In this document: piece by piece, positions 40,901 through 49,959 of the stretch
How the letters are laid out: each line of letters starts with the position of its first letter
Position numbering within the stretch: position 1 is the stretch's first letter
DNA from: Bacteroidaceae bacterium
GTDB lineage: Bacteria; Bacteroidota; Bacteroidia; Bacteroidales; Bacteroidaceae
Length of the DNA: 51,857 nt
Assembly: GCA_017483605.1 (NCBI GenBank)
Contig: JAFUWG010000049.1
Coordinates: 1 to 51,857 of the forward strand
Direction: 5' to 3'
Notes under the pieces: generated by a model
The model's input: the letters and a program-made list of their open reading frames with translations, nothing else
What the model was told of the DNA's origin: nothing
The model's database searches: none
Translations under genes and position numbers: made by a program

Positions 40901-43900
40901 CAGACCTATTATAATTTTTCTGGCTTCGTACTCTACGAAGGGTCATCAATACCCGTCTCGGGTGTGAGTTTCTTGCGCGACGGTATGCCCGTGGTGGATG
41001 CCTCCGGCACGTTGGTGACAACCGACAACCAGGGTGCTTTCATGGTGAACATACCAGAGGGCAGCCACACCATACAGGTGGTGAAGAAGGGTCACGTGTT
41101 CGCTAACGACGGCTACTATATCGACCTGGACAAGTTGGACGGCGACCCACGTAAGCCCAACTGGCAGAAAGACCGCTCGGGTGTTTACCTGTGGGACCAG
41201 ACAAAGGTCACGTTGCAGGGACGCGTCGTAGGAGGTAACGTGGAGGGGCTGAAGCCACTGGGCCAGAGCCTGTCGAAGAACAACCTCGGCGACGACATGA
41301 CGATGGTGCTCACGCTGGAAGGCGACAACTCGTCGTGGATTGTACGTGATCAGTTGGATGACAATATCACCGAACGCCACTACAAAGTCGCCCATGGTAA
41401 GACGGACACCACAAGGGTTGACGCATATCGTCATCGAATTGTTATCCACCCCGACTCGGTGACAGGTGAATACCAGATACCTATGTATCCTGTGAAGTAC
41501 AAGGTGACGGAAATCTATGGCAAGGGTTATCCAACGCTGTTCCAGGAGGGAATGGTGAGCGAGACTGTGGATCTGACGAATTACGCAAACACCGACACAG
41601 CCACCTACTCACGCATCTATCACGCTCAGCCCACGCTGGACATCTGGCAGTTCCAGGCGGGTTCAGACCGATACTTGGGACTGAATCAATACATCTCTCG
41701 CGACAATGCTGGCATACGCGACACCATCACTCTGTGGAAAGATGGCACGTACTCCATGGGCTATCCCGTATTCATGGCAGGCTCGCCAGTGCCTATGGTG
41801 CTCTCTGCCCGCGAGGAATACTATTATAATAATGAGAAACTGGGGCGACAGGACATCGTGCAACTCGACGGAGGCTTCGTGACGGTTGGCAACGGACTGG
41901 TGAGTGTCGAAGAAAGCGACACCCTAAGCCTCGACAGCACAGGACTGGGCACATACGTGTTCACCCCGGAGAACACCACTTTCATGCTGGAGGGTGACAT
42001 GGCGCTGCGAACGATGAAGTTCACGCTGGAGTATGATGGTACGTTCTTCGACATCGAGCCTATCCGTGCCTACGTGATGGCAGCCATTCCCAAGTCGCAG
42101 GGACGACATATCGTGGCAGGAGAGAACGTACACCTTATCGACATCCTTCGTGACCCGCCAGGCAGTAGTTCTTCTGCCTACATCGCGAAAGGGTCAAAGA
42201 TGAGTTACAGTTACACGGCTGACTACAGCATCGAGATGGGTGCCAGTCTCTCTCTAAGTGCAGGCTCTGGTGCCGATTACTACACAGGCATCTGGGCAGG
42301 TGTAGGATCGGGCACGAGTGCAGGAACTGTTAACACAAGCGACAACTGGGGTACACTGTCGTACGATCTTGCCACGAAATACTATAATGACTGGAGTTAC
42401 GAATATGAATTCGAGACCCAGGAGAAGATTACAACGAGCGACCATGAAAGGGAAGTGGGTATGAACTCGGATGTGTATATCGGTATGACAGACAACGTGG
42501 TGGTTGACGACGCCATCGCCGTGCGCATGGTGAATAGAAAGGCCATGCAGCGACTAAGCCCCGGCATGGGAGGCGAGATAGAGGTGGAAGGTCACACGTT
42601 CAACGTTGCAGGAACAGCCAAGGTGCTTGCCAGTGGCTGGGATCCTGTGGCAAAAGACTCTGTCTATCTGGTTCGCGACGAGGTGATGTCGCTGTCATCG
42701 CGCATCAACTCCACCTTTGTACACTCACAGAGTTATCTGCTGGAAGAACTCCTGCCAACCCTCATCCGCACCCGCAACTCGCTTCTGATGGATTCCACCA
42801 CGACCGTCACATACGCACAGACGCTTGCTAACCAGCAGAAACGTCCTGTTTACGTGAGCAAGGTGTCACCAGAGAACGAGAACTTCTCGCTCCCGAACTA
42901 TTACACCCGCTATCTGCCTGAGGGCAAGCAGGACGAGTGGAGCGATACAATTATGGCACTGAACACCCAGATACACGCCTGGGCAGGACTGATTGCCGCC
43001 AACGAGAAGGAGAAGTTGGAGGCCTACGAACTGGTGAAGGTGTACGACTTCGATGGTCGCAGCAGTGTGGAGTACAGCGAAACGTTCACCACCACAGATG
43101 GTATGCACCGCTATTGGCAAATACCGTCAACACCGAACCTCACTGGAGAGGATGGATTCAGTAGAGACCTGAAAGATAACAATTCGGGTACTAAAAAAAA
43201 TGAATCAGATGGAAAGGTGACCTCAGTGGAGTTCAAAGCAGGTGGTTTGAAGATGGGCTTTAAAGTAACGCCTCTGATCGGTTTTGACTTCAACTACGAG
43301 AATGGCATCGATACGGAGTACACGAAGGAAACGGGTTTCACCTTGTCATGCAGCAGGAAGTCGAGCCTGACGGTGGGAGTGTACAAGACACGCGAATTCT
43401 CTACTGACAGCCTGCTGAAGTTGGCTGACTTGGGTGGAATGAACCTGTTTTACAAGAATGTGGAGAATAACCTGAAATTGATATACAACGGTCGCCCCGG
43501 CAGCGGCAACACGACGAGTTACATCAACAGCCTTGCCAGTGTGCCACGCTACCGCAACCTTGTATTCCGCACCTTGGCTGGAGCCACGGCTTCACCATGG
43601 GAAGAGGAGCGTCGCACCATGTTCTACACCCCCGGTGCCATCCTGGACCAGGCTACTCAGCAAATCAACAAACTCCGCATCTGGGCCAAGGAGCCGAGTG
43701 TCTCTAATGTTCCTTACGGCGAACCCGCCCGTTTCACCATCTACATGACCAACGAGAGCGATATGCCTGACCGCATCTCCAACGAAATGTATTTTTATCT
43801 GGAAGATAGCATGAACCCCAACGGTGCCAAGATTTTCGTCGACGGCATGCCGCTGACTGGCACGGGCATCGAACTTTGGATGGATCCGGGCGTCATTTAC

Positions 43901-46900
43901 GAGAAGCAGGTGGAAGTGTATGCCGGAGCGGAATACGACTACGATGACTTGGGCATCACGCTCTACGACGATGAAGACGTGTATCACGCATGGACGGTGA
44001 GCCTGTCGGCCCACTTCGTCCCGGTAGCCGGTTCCGTGAACATCTCAAAGCCTGGCGACAATTGGGTTGTGAATACCGAGTCATCCTACGACAAGGAACG
44101 GCAGATATACTACCTGCCCGTACACATCGACGGCTTCGACGTGAACTTCCGGAATTTCGACCACATCGAACTGCAGTACAAACTCTCGACGCAGGGAGAT
44201 AAGGACTGGGTCAATGTATGCTCGTATTATCCTGACACCGACGAGGGACGTGAACTGATGGCCCTGGCCTCGGGTGAGAAGCAGTTAATGAAGAACAATG
44301 GATTCATCGACGCCAACTTCTACGGCGAGAACGATCCTGTGGAACAATACTACGACATACGTGCCGTGTGTTACTGTCGCCACGGCAGCGGCTATCTGAC
44401 ACGCTCCTCCAACATTCTGAGCGGCATCAAAGACACGCGCCGTCCGCAACCATTCGGAACACCACTGCCCACGAACGGCATACTGGGCATTGGCGACGAC
44501 ATAAGGATTCCGTTCTCGGAGAATATTGCCTACAATTACCTCTCGCCGGTCAACAACTTCGAAGTGCTGGGTCTGACCAACCAGAGCAGCATCTCGCTGG
44601 ACACCTCCCTGCAGTTCGAGGGATGGGCTTTGGCTGTCTCTATGGGGAAACGGAATTTGGCAGGCAAGGATTTCACGTTCGACCTGATGATGAAGCCCCG
44701 ACAGACGGGTGAAGACATGAGCGTGGTGAGCCAGACCATGAGCGATAATACCTACATGATTCTTGGCGTCACCGGCGACGGACATCTGACTGCCAACGTG
44801 AACGGCATAGCCATGCAGAGTGAAAAGGCGGTGGAATTCGACGAACTGCGCCATGTTGCCTACGTATTTGACGTAGATGAAGAGGAAAACCAGACGCACG
44901 TCACTTTCTACAACGATCAAGAATCCATTGGCAGTAGTTCGTTTGATGGCATGTACGACGGTACGGCAAATCTCGTGTTCGGCAGCGGCTTCGAGGGCGA
45001 GATGATAGAGGTTCGCCTCTGGAACAAAGCCATGACCAGTGCAGAACTGGGCACTTACGCCAAGAAACGCCTGAAGGGGACAGAACTGGGACTGATTGAC
45101 AACTATCCGATGAACGAGGGTAGTGGTGAGTATGCCTACGACCATGCCGTGGGCGGCAACGACCTCGTGCTGGCTGGTACCACCTGGAAGGTGCCCGACG
45201 GCATCAGTATGCGTCTGGACGGAACAGAGGGCATCAAGTTGAATCCACAGCCCTTCCAACGCACGGAATACGAAGACTACACAATGATGTTCTGGTTCCG
45301 TACCAACGACGAGAACTGCACACTGATGTCCAACGGCGAGGCCCGCACTGAGACCGGTTGGAAGGAACACTTCAACATTGGTCTGGAAGACGGCAAACTG
45401 TTCTTCCGTTCCGGTGGACAGCAAGTGAACGCCAACGGCTTCTATTACGACGGCTCGTGGCACCACGTGGCCGTGTCGGTGAATCGGGTCCAGAACGTGG
45501 GTCGCCTCTTCGTGGACGAGAAACTGGAACAGTCCTTCCCTGTTGACACCCTTGGCGGCATCCTGGGCAATGCGCTTTATCTCGGAACCACTTTCAACGC
45601 TCAACTTTCCACTTTCAACTCAACAATGGCAGGCAATATCGACGAACTTGCCATGTTCGAGATGGCACTGCCCGAAAACGTACTGAAACTCATTAGCAAG
45701 AATTCACCGTCGGGCGAAGAGATGGGACTGCTTGCCTACTTGCCCTTCAGCCGTTCCGAACGGCAGACAGACAACACGCAACGACTGATGCCAACGGGCT
45801 TGAGTCTGAAGAAGTACAAGGACAACCACGGTGACATTGTGGAAAGCCACGTGGATACCATCGTTAGTGAGGAAGTCATCGCACTCCATGCAGACCGCCG
45901 TCATTACGCACCGATGGTGAACGCCGGCAAGTTGGAAAACATCAAGTATTCGTATGTGGCCCGAGACAATGAACTCTTCATCAACCTTGATGTGCCCGAC
46001 TACCAGATAGAGAAGACGAACGTATATGTGACCGTGAAGGAGGTGGCAGACCTACAGGGTAACCTGATGGCATCGCCCGTGGCAATGGACCTCTATGTCT
46101 ATCGTACACCCTTACGCTGGAACGTGAAGCGGAAGACCGTCAATGTGAAATACGGCGAGGGTGCGACTGTCGATTTGGCCATCGAGAACCTGAGCGGCAA
46201 AACGAAGGAGTTTACGCTCGAAGGTATGCCCCAGTGGATTACAGCCTCACAGACGAGAGGCAAGATTGATGCACTGGACGAGAAGCCCATTGTGCTGACC
46301 ATTTCGCCCTACATCAACATCGGTGACTTCGAGGAAATCATCTACATCGTTGGCGAGAATGGCATGACGGAACCGCTTCCTCTCACTATCCGTGTGCGTG
46401 GCGATGCACCCGATTGGGCTGTCGATGACGAACTCAAACGCGGCAACATGACGATGCACATGGTGGCCCGTGTGACGATAGGTGACGAGATAGCCCACGA
46501 CACGGACGACATCCTGACCGCCGTAGGTACGGGACACCGCACATTGGGGGCTGCCCACGTCAAACAGGGTACAGCGGAAAACGACGGACTGGTCTATCTG
46601 ACCATCTACAACACGGCAGGAGCCAATGGAACGCCTGTGAACTTCGAGTTCTACGATGCCTCGACTGGACGCATCCATGTGGTGACCCACAAAAACGATT
46701 CTTCCCCACTCATGGAAGAGTCGGAGGCAACCATTCTGTTCCAAGCCGATACCATCTTAGGTACGGCAACGAATCCTGTCATCTTGACTGCCAGTTGGAA
46801 GGAGGTGCAGGCAGTGAAACTGGAGAAAGGCTGGAACTGGGCTTCAACCTACGTGCAGCCCGAAGAGGCAACCGTGAGCGACCTGCTGAATGGCATGGGC

Positions 46901-47833
46901 ACGTGGGATGCCGGCGACGGACTGGAACTTCTGGAGAGCAACAATCGGGCATTCCTGCTTACGTACAAACTTGATCAGCAAAGCAACACCTGTTATTGGG
47001 ACAATGGCGATAAGACGACACAGTTGAACCCGAAGCGCATGTATCGCTTCTATACGAAGAACCCGAAGACCATCTACATTGCTGGCGAGAATGCGTCCTT
47101 CGAAAGCATCACAATACATCAGGGATGGAACCGCATCGGCTACCTTTCGACCATGAACCTGCCCATTGCCACGGCTCTGGCGGACTACACCGATGCTGCC
47201 TCGGAAGGCGACATCATCAAGTCGCAAAGCGAGTTTGCCGTGCTCAGCATTGATGCCATGGGCAACCGAATGTGGAAGGGTACGCTGGAATACCTGCGCA
47301 CAGGCGAGGGTTATATGCTCCGACGTCAGGCCGCTACAGATTGCAAATTCTGGTACCCGTATTACAGCACAGGAACGAAGTACAATACTGCGGAGACACG
47401 AAAGGCACCCATCTTCCGCAACACGACGGGCTCGTCCATGAACGTCATCGCCCGAGTGGAGGACTTCGACCTGAAGCCAGGTGACCGCTTGGTGGTTTAC
47501 GAGGGCACCGAAGTGCGTGGCGTGGCAGAAATCGATTCCCAGTTTACGCAGGACAATGCTCCCTTGTTCTTCCTCACAGTGGGAGCATCGGAGCAGGATC
47601 TGCACTTCATTCTCGAACGCGACGGTGAACCTGTCGCCACGACACCGCAGTCCCTCACCTACGTGGACAACGCCGTCATGGGAACGCTGGCTCAGCCCAC
47701 CCTCATCCATTTCCTCCCCGCCGACCGTCTCAATGGCGACGGATGGTACAGCCTCCAAGGTATTCGACTCCAGAAGAAGCCTACACAAAAGGGAGTGTAT
47801 ATCTTCAATGGCCAGAAGGTCTTTGTTAAGTGA
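37973..47833 (+). CDS. Giant secreted multidomain protein (3286 residues)
   Basis: The start at 37973 gives a clean signal peptide (MNKRLHLASSLLTMF.. to VWADD); an in-frame ATG at 37940 would bury it. Regions by residue: FN3-like about 290-390; GLUG-like beta segment about 490-565 (FDGNGHTLTVNYDGSANSAY); FN3-like about 800-890; CarboxypepD_reg-like about 893-960 and 983-1060; Gly/Ser-rich stretch about 1400-1465; two LamG-like jellyrolls about 2237-2360 and 2413-2573; BACON-like Ig domain about 2713-2810. The last 31 residues (GWYSLQGIRLQ..., GVYIFNGQKVFVK) match the short C-terminal tail of many Prevotella secreted proteins, resembling a type IX sorting domain. Adhesion or glycan binding at the surface is likely. 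Domain names are by eye. Confidence 0.82.
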   Translation: MNKRLHLASSLLTMFTALLSLWPQTVWADDCVLENTSNYSVMPEGISQLRIKFPAYDKDGYDCWIVEGFVKIKIDGTTTEETIFECTMQQNIDNDDYFPNITFKKGVDGDMLLYRERNYSTLSVSRSSRTDDLPCMSNSETAYVNLLWNLPNKYRGKKVHISWSMHHNGNVSEPNKYITITTRTFDIAPAPSKQYPVLMDPVLSYSAGSPNQIMVPYMIATTNLQSMTAYYTEVGVGSSTTKSINLGTESSGFITLNAEQPVRNLYVEAVYLNSEKVVEKTASTTRDVPILHQPKALTATVEKDGKVTLHWMVGNFRWNEISPNDSWEIQRNVTGSSDPADAGWMSIGQLSYDNFATEYSYTDENLLSFYQQKTVYYRVRRTFTSIWGWTAQSGYAMTSLPATLCLPGVTDATVERKGTWTDTEHGVKFQFRLGGPEKDSQGRLIIRNFDDWQTFNVTVENAKGQYDVNAVLAADITVNTILGWLEGSPYRGTFDGNGHTLTVNYDGSANSAYSTNSYIAPFRYVKNATFKNLHTAGTISTSGMYVGGLVGYATSGLVTIENCRSSVAIKLGTTGDGSNGGFMGANAGNVSVTFRNCAFDGSFDGDKCINNGGFVGWANSPVTIDNSLFAPTDITTSPSGSDTWARGRGATLTNCYYSLRYGTSSAGTSTQGMLLSDLQTKLGEQWQVQGSQVVPVMNISADSNHSTLVWDKRAKVALTTYMEGADSQSARTQRRELTEDEQNGGHLEMNLTTSCVYHSFGLAVERGESSLPIAGMDDGDRLEYKLTNQTGSDFYFDSNAKLISCKADTLQSAVSLSWETDGGDVDYYRILRYDKLHPEEVKTLEAEYTQTAYIDQTVQPQHNYIYTIEGVTQCEGMHVTSIVCEGCCEPTGMVRGYVRLANGIGLPNVKVTATPKNPDHGNEAECVTDSTGYYEISGLRYQGQGTYTLLASGMGKGLEVTFDEMSNLQIGINFYEQTYYNFSGFVLYEGSSIPVSGVSFLRDGMPVVDASGTLVTTDNQGAFMVNIPEGSHTIQVVKKGHVFANDGYYIDLDKLDGDPRKPNWQKDRSGVYLWDQTKVTLQGRVVGGNVEGLKPLGQSLSKNNLGDDMTMVLTLEGDNSSWIVRDQLDDNITERHYKVAHGKTDTTRVDAYRHRIVIHPDSVTGEYQIPMYPVKYKVTEIYGKGYPTLFQEGMVSETVDLTNYANTDTATYSRIYHAQPTLDIWQFQAGSDRYLGLNQYISRDNAGIRDTITLWKDGTYSMGYPVFMAGSPVPMVLSAREEYYYNNEKLGRQDIVQLDGGFVTVGNGLVSVEESDTLSLDSTGLGTYVFTPENTTFMLEGDMALRTMKFTLEYDGTFFDIEPIRAYVMAAIPKSQGRHIVAGENVHLIDILRDPPGSSSSAYIAKGSKMSYSYTADYSIEMGASLSLSAGSGADYYTGIWAGVGSGTSAGTVNTSDNWGTLSYDLATKYYNDWSYEYEFETQEKITTSDHEREVGMNSDVYIGMTDNVVVDDAIAVRMVNRKAMQRLSPGMGGEIEVEGHTFNVAGTAKVLASGWDPVAKDSVYLVRDEVMSLSSRINSTFVHSQSYLLEELLPTLIRTRNSLLMDSTTTVTYAQTLANQQKRPVYVSKVSPENENFSLPNYYTRYLPEGKQDEWSDTIMALNTQIHAWAGLIAANEKEKLEAYELVKVYDFDGRSSVEYSETFTTTDGMHRYWQIPSTPNLTGEDGFSRDLKDNNSGTKKNESDGKVTSVEFKAGGLKMGFKVTPLIGFDFNYENGIDTEYTKETGFTLSCSRKSSLTVGVYKTREFSTDSLLKLADLGGMNLFYKNVENNLKLIYNGRPGSGNTTSYINSLASVPRYRNLVFRTLAGATASPWEEERRTMFYTPGAILDQATQQINKLRIWAKEPSVSNVPYGEPARFTIYMTNESDMPDRISNEMYFYLEDSMNPNGAKIFVDGMPLTGTGIELWMDPGVIYEKQVEVYAGAEYDYDDLGITLYDDEDVYHAWTVSLSAHFVPVAGSVNISKPGDNWVVNTESSYDKERQIYYLPVHIDGFDVNFRNFDHIELQYKLSTQGDKDWVNVCSYYPDTDEGRELMALASGEKQLMKNNGFIDANFYGENDPVEQYYDIRAVCYCRHGSGYLTRSSNILSGIKDTRRPQPFGTPLPTNGILGIGDDIRIPFSENIAYNYLSPVNNFEVLGLTNQSSISLDTSLQFEGWALAVSMGKRNLAGKDFTFDLMMKPRQTGEDMSVVSQTMSDNTYMILGVTGDGHLTANVNGIAMQSEKAVEFDELRHVAYVFDVDEEENQTHVTFYNDQESIGSSSFDGMYDGTANLVFGSGFEGEMIEVRLWNKAMTSAELGTYAKKRLKGTELGLIDNYPMNEGSGEYAYDHAVGGNDLVLAGTTWKVPDGISMRLDGTEGIKLNPQPFQRTEYEDYTMMFWFRTNDENCTLMSNGEARTETGWKEHFNIGLEDGKLFFRSGGQQVNANGFYYDGSWHHVAVSVNRVQNVGRLFVDEKLEQSFPVDTLGGILGNALYLGTTFNAQLSTFNSTMAGNIDELAMFEMALPENVLKLISKNSPSGEEMGLLAYLPFSRSERQTDNTQRLMPTGLSLKKYKDNHGDIVESHVDTIVSEEVIALHADRRHYAPMVNAGKLENIKYSYVARDNELFINLDVPDYQIEKTNVYVTVKEVADLQGNLMASPVAMDLYVYRTPLRWNVKRKTVNVKYGEGATVDLAIENLSGKTKEFTLEGMPQWITASQTRGKIDALDEKPIVLTISPYINIGDFEEIIYIVGENGMTEPLPLTIRVRGDAPDWAVDDELKRGNMTMHMVARVTIGDEIAHDTDDILTAVGTGHRTLGAAHVKQGTAENDGLVYLTIYNTAGANGTPVNFEFYDASTGRIHVVTHKNDSSPLMEESEATILFQADTILGTATNPVILTASWKEVQAVKLEKGWNWASTYVQPEEATVSDLLNGMGTWDAGDGLELLESNNRAFLLTYKLDQQSNTCYWDNGDKTTQLNPKRMYRFYTKNPKTIYIAGENASFESITIHQGWNRIGYLSTMNLPIATALADYTDAASEGDIIKSQSEFAVLSIDAMGNRMWKGTLEYLRTGEGYMLRRQAATDCKFWYPYYSTGTKYNTAETRKAPIFRNTTGSSMNVIARVEDFDLKPGDRLVVYEGTEVRGVAEIDSQFTQDNAPLFFLTVGASEQDLHFILERDGEPVATTPQSLTYVDNAVMGTLAQPTLIHFLPADRLNGDGWYSLQGIRLQKKPTQKGVYIFNGQKVFVK

Positions 47834-47840
47834 AAAACCT

Positions 47841-47896
47841 CTAAGGAGTAAAGGAGTGAAAGGGGTGAAAAATTCCCAAACTCCTAAACTCCTTAG
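47841..47896. repeat. Inverted word-repeat element W6 (GGAGT words)
   Basis: The left arm (47841-47867) is CTAAGGAGTAAAGGAGTG plus similar words; the right arm (47875-47896) is CCCAAACTCCTAAACTCC plus TTAG. The loop is only 7 nt. It lies right after the giant gene and could end its transcript or lower expression of the lipoprotein gene. Confidence 0.88.
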
Positions 47897-47914
47897 ACAA
47901 AACAAAATAGCAAG

Positions 47915-48382
47915 ATGAAAAAGAATATTTATTATAGTATGGTAGTCCTGCTGGCTGGTCTCTTGTTCGGGGCTTGCAGCAGCGACGAGCAGGAGGAAAC
48001 GTCCAATTCCTACCTGGCCACAGGTACTGACAAACGACCGGATTGGACCGTGCCCGCCGACCTGTACATGCGCTACGAGTACACCATGTCCGCGCAGGTG
48101 ACCTTGCAGGAAATGTTGCTGCCCTATGCCTCCGCCGATGACCTGCTGTGCGCCATCGTGGACGGCGAAATTCGTGCCGTCAGCACCCCTCAGCACACGA
48201 GCGGACAAATCTACTTTCCCCTTGTCGTGGCAGGCACCAGCGACAGCGGTGCCGTCAGTCTCTGTTACTACTGCGCCCGTCTCAGCCGCATCTACACCGT
48301 CAGCGACTGGCATCACTTCAGTCCAGAACTTCCCCCTTTGCAGGATGACCAGCCCTACGTTGTTAACTTTATCCCTGAATAA
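47915..48382 (+). CDS. Small lipoprotein between the giant proteins
   Basis: 155 residues. The signal is a lipoprotein type (MVVLLAGLLFGACSSDEQEE), so it is lipid-anchored. The mature part has one domain: WTVPADLYMRYEYTMSAQVTLQEML, then DLLCAIVDGEIRAV, IYFPLVVAGTSDSGAVSLCYY and PYVVNFIPE. This may be a small beta-sandwich, and it resembles short segments often found at the ends of large Bacteroidales surface proteins. It follows the giant gene with hairpin W6 in between and precedes the outer-membrane barrel gene by 54 nt. No family is recognised. Confidence 0.7.
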   Translation: MKKNIYYSMVVLLAGLLFGACSSDEQEETSNSYLATGTDKRPDWTVPADLYMRYEYTMSAQVTLQEMLLPYASADDLLCAIVDGEIRAVSTPQHTSGQIYFPLVVAGTSDSGAVSLCYYCARLSRIYTVSDWHHFSPELPPLQDDQPYVVNFIPE

Positions 48383-48436
48383 ATCTTTTTGCATTTAATA
48401 AGCATACAATCATCATTCATCTAATAACAGACCTAT

Positions 48437-49690
48437 ATGAACAGAGAACTAATCATTAGCCTGTGTGCCCTGCTGGCATGTTCATCAGCAGGTATGGCAC
48501 AAGAGGATGCAGGAAAGAACAACATCCTGCACCAAGTGAAGAAAATCGCTGATGCCACCATGGTGCACGGCGTGGACACCAACTACATCAAGACTCCCGA
48601 GCAGCCTTGGCAAGTCAGCATCAAGAGCCGTGTGGCACAGACTGACCTCCAGATGCACTCCACAGTGGACGGAGCCGAGTTGTTCGACGGAGGAGGTACG
48701 ATGCCCCTCATTCAAGGAGTGGGCGACATGGCAATCGACCCACGCATCATGACCCGCGTTTCCACCTCGATGGGCGTGAAAGTGGGTTACAAAGGGCTCA
48801 GTGTCAGTTATTCCTTCCCTGTGGGCGGCGACAAGGGGCAGAACCTCTCGCTCAGGACCGCAGGCAGGTGGTATAGCGTCAATTTGCGTTGGCACAAGTT
48901 CAAGGCAAAACAGGCAAGAATCCACTATGCTGGTACTACAAAATACAGATGGGTTGACAACCCTTACGCAACCACAGAAGCGGATTTCTTCACCGATTGG
49001 GGTGCACCTGAATCATGGGACTTGACAGAAAAGGACCAGTTTTACTCACCAGTCAACCTCCAGACGCTGATCTTCGACGGTTGCTACATCTTCAACAGCA
49101 AGAAGTTCTCCTACGCAGCCGCCTACACCCAGAAGACCTACCAAGTGCACTCCGCCGGGTCACCCATTGCAGGCTTGATGGCTTACTATGCCGACTTTAA
49201 GTATAACGACCCTCGCAATGCCGGACTCATCTATGCTATGGATGGCATCGGACGTCTGCGTCAGTACCAGGTGAGTGTGGGTGGTGGATATGCCTACAAC
49301 TTCGTGCCCGCCAAGGGATGGCTCCTCAGCGGCATGTTCATGCCGATGGTGACCATTGTGAACCGCACAAAAATCAACACGTACACGAGCAACTTTAAGG
49401 AAATTGCTCACGAAAACCTTACGGACTATGCCATTGCTTTGTGGGAAGACGAAAATGCGGAATATCCAGAGATATCGCCAGACAGGTTTCAGATTGAGAG
49501 CACAGGCTCACAGTCGCGCAACAACCGCATTGCCCTCAACTACACCGCCCGTCTCTCCATCACCTACAACTGGGATCGCTACTTCATCAATGCCAACGGC
49601 CAGTTCAACAACTTCAACTACAAGCACCGAGCCCTGCATGGCCATCTGAACGACTGGTTCATCAATGCATCAGTGGGTGTGCGATTGTAA
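48437..49690 (+). CDS. Predicted outer-membrane beta-barrel protein (DUF4421-like)
   Basis: 417 residues. A signal peptide (IISLCALLACSSAGMAQ) is followed by DTNYIKTPEQPWQVSIKSR, the opening of DUF4421-like proteins as I recall them. Then comes a series of alternating strands (VGYKGLSVSYSFPVGG, YQVSVGGGYAYNFVPAKGWLLSG, ARLSITYNWDRYFINANGQF). The terminal strand is WFINASVGVRL, consistent with insertion by the BAM complex. Between the two giant genes and next to a lipoprotein, it may be an outer-membrane partner that helps secrete, anchor or fold the giant proteins. No enzyme motif is visible, and the assignment to DUF4421 is by eye. Confidence 0.7.
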   Translation: MNRELIISLCALLACSSAGMAQEDAGKNNILHQVKKIADATMVHGVDTNYIKTPEQPWQVSIKSRVAQTDLQMHSTVDGAELFDGGGTMPLIQGVGDMAIDPRIMTRVSTSMGVKVGYKGLSVSYSFPVGGDKGQNLSLRTAGRWYSVNLRWHKFKAKQARIHYAGTTKYRWVDNPYATTEADFFTDWGAPESWDLTEKDQFYSPVNLQTLIFDGCYIFNSKKFSYAAAYTQKTYQVHSAGSPIAGLMAYYADFKYNDPRNAGLIYAMDGIGRLRQYQVSVGGGYAYNFVPAKGWLLSGMFMPMVTIVNRTKINTYTSNFKEIAHENLTDYAIALWEDENAEYPEISPDRFQIESTGSQSRNNRIALNYTARLSITYNWDRYFINANGQFNNFNYKHRALHGHLNDWFINASVGVRL

Positions 49691-49704
49691 CACATGTCAT
49701 CACT

Positions 49705-49877
49705 GCCCCAAAGGGGCATTAAGACCACAGGCAGGGGTGCAACCCCTGCTGAACCGAGCGTGTCAACGCAACCCCGAAGGGGTGACGGACTGCTCTGCCG
49801 CCCCTTCAGGGCTACCGTTCCCGCCATGCTTAGCAGGGGTTGCACCCCTGTCTGTAATCTTATCAGCCCTTCGGGCT
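49705..49877. repeat. Multi-arm palindromic element B
   Basis: The arms are ACAGGCAGGGGTGCAACCCC.. (49727-49750) and its reverse complement (49832-49855). Nested are ACCCCGAAGGGGT (49771-49783) and CCCCTTCAGGGCT (49801-49813). Flanking hairpins are GCCCCAAAGGGGC (49705-49717) and AGCCCTTCGGGCT (49865-49877). The layout matches element A at 26380-26600. The remaining gap to 49959 shows nothing else. Confidence 0.88.
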
Positions 49878-49959
49878 TTGAAGGATTTTGAGCGAAGCGA
49901 CCCAAACAGAACGAAACAACAACATTTTATTTATATACATTTATTAAATTCTTTTATTT

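Noticed and set aside
44285-45604. Minus-strand frame of 439 codons inside the giant gene
   Set aside because: Antisense to LamG-like domains; His-rich shadow composition.
46844-48394. Minus-strand frame of 516 codons across the giant gene end and the lipoprotein gene
   Set aside because: It spans two plus-strand genes and a hairpin, with no promoter or known motif.
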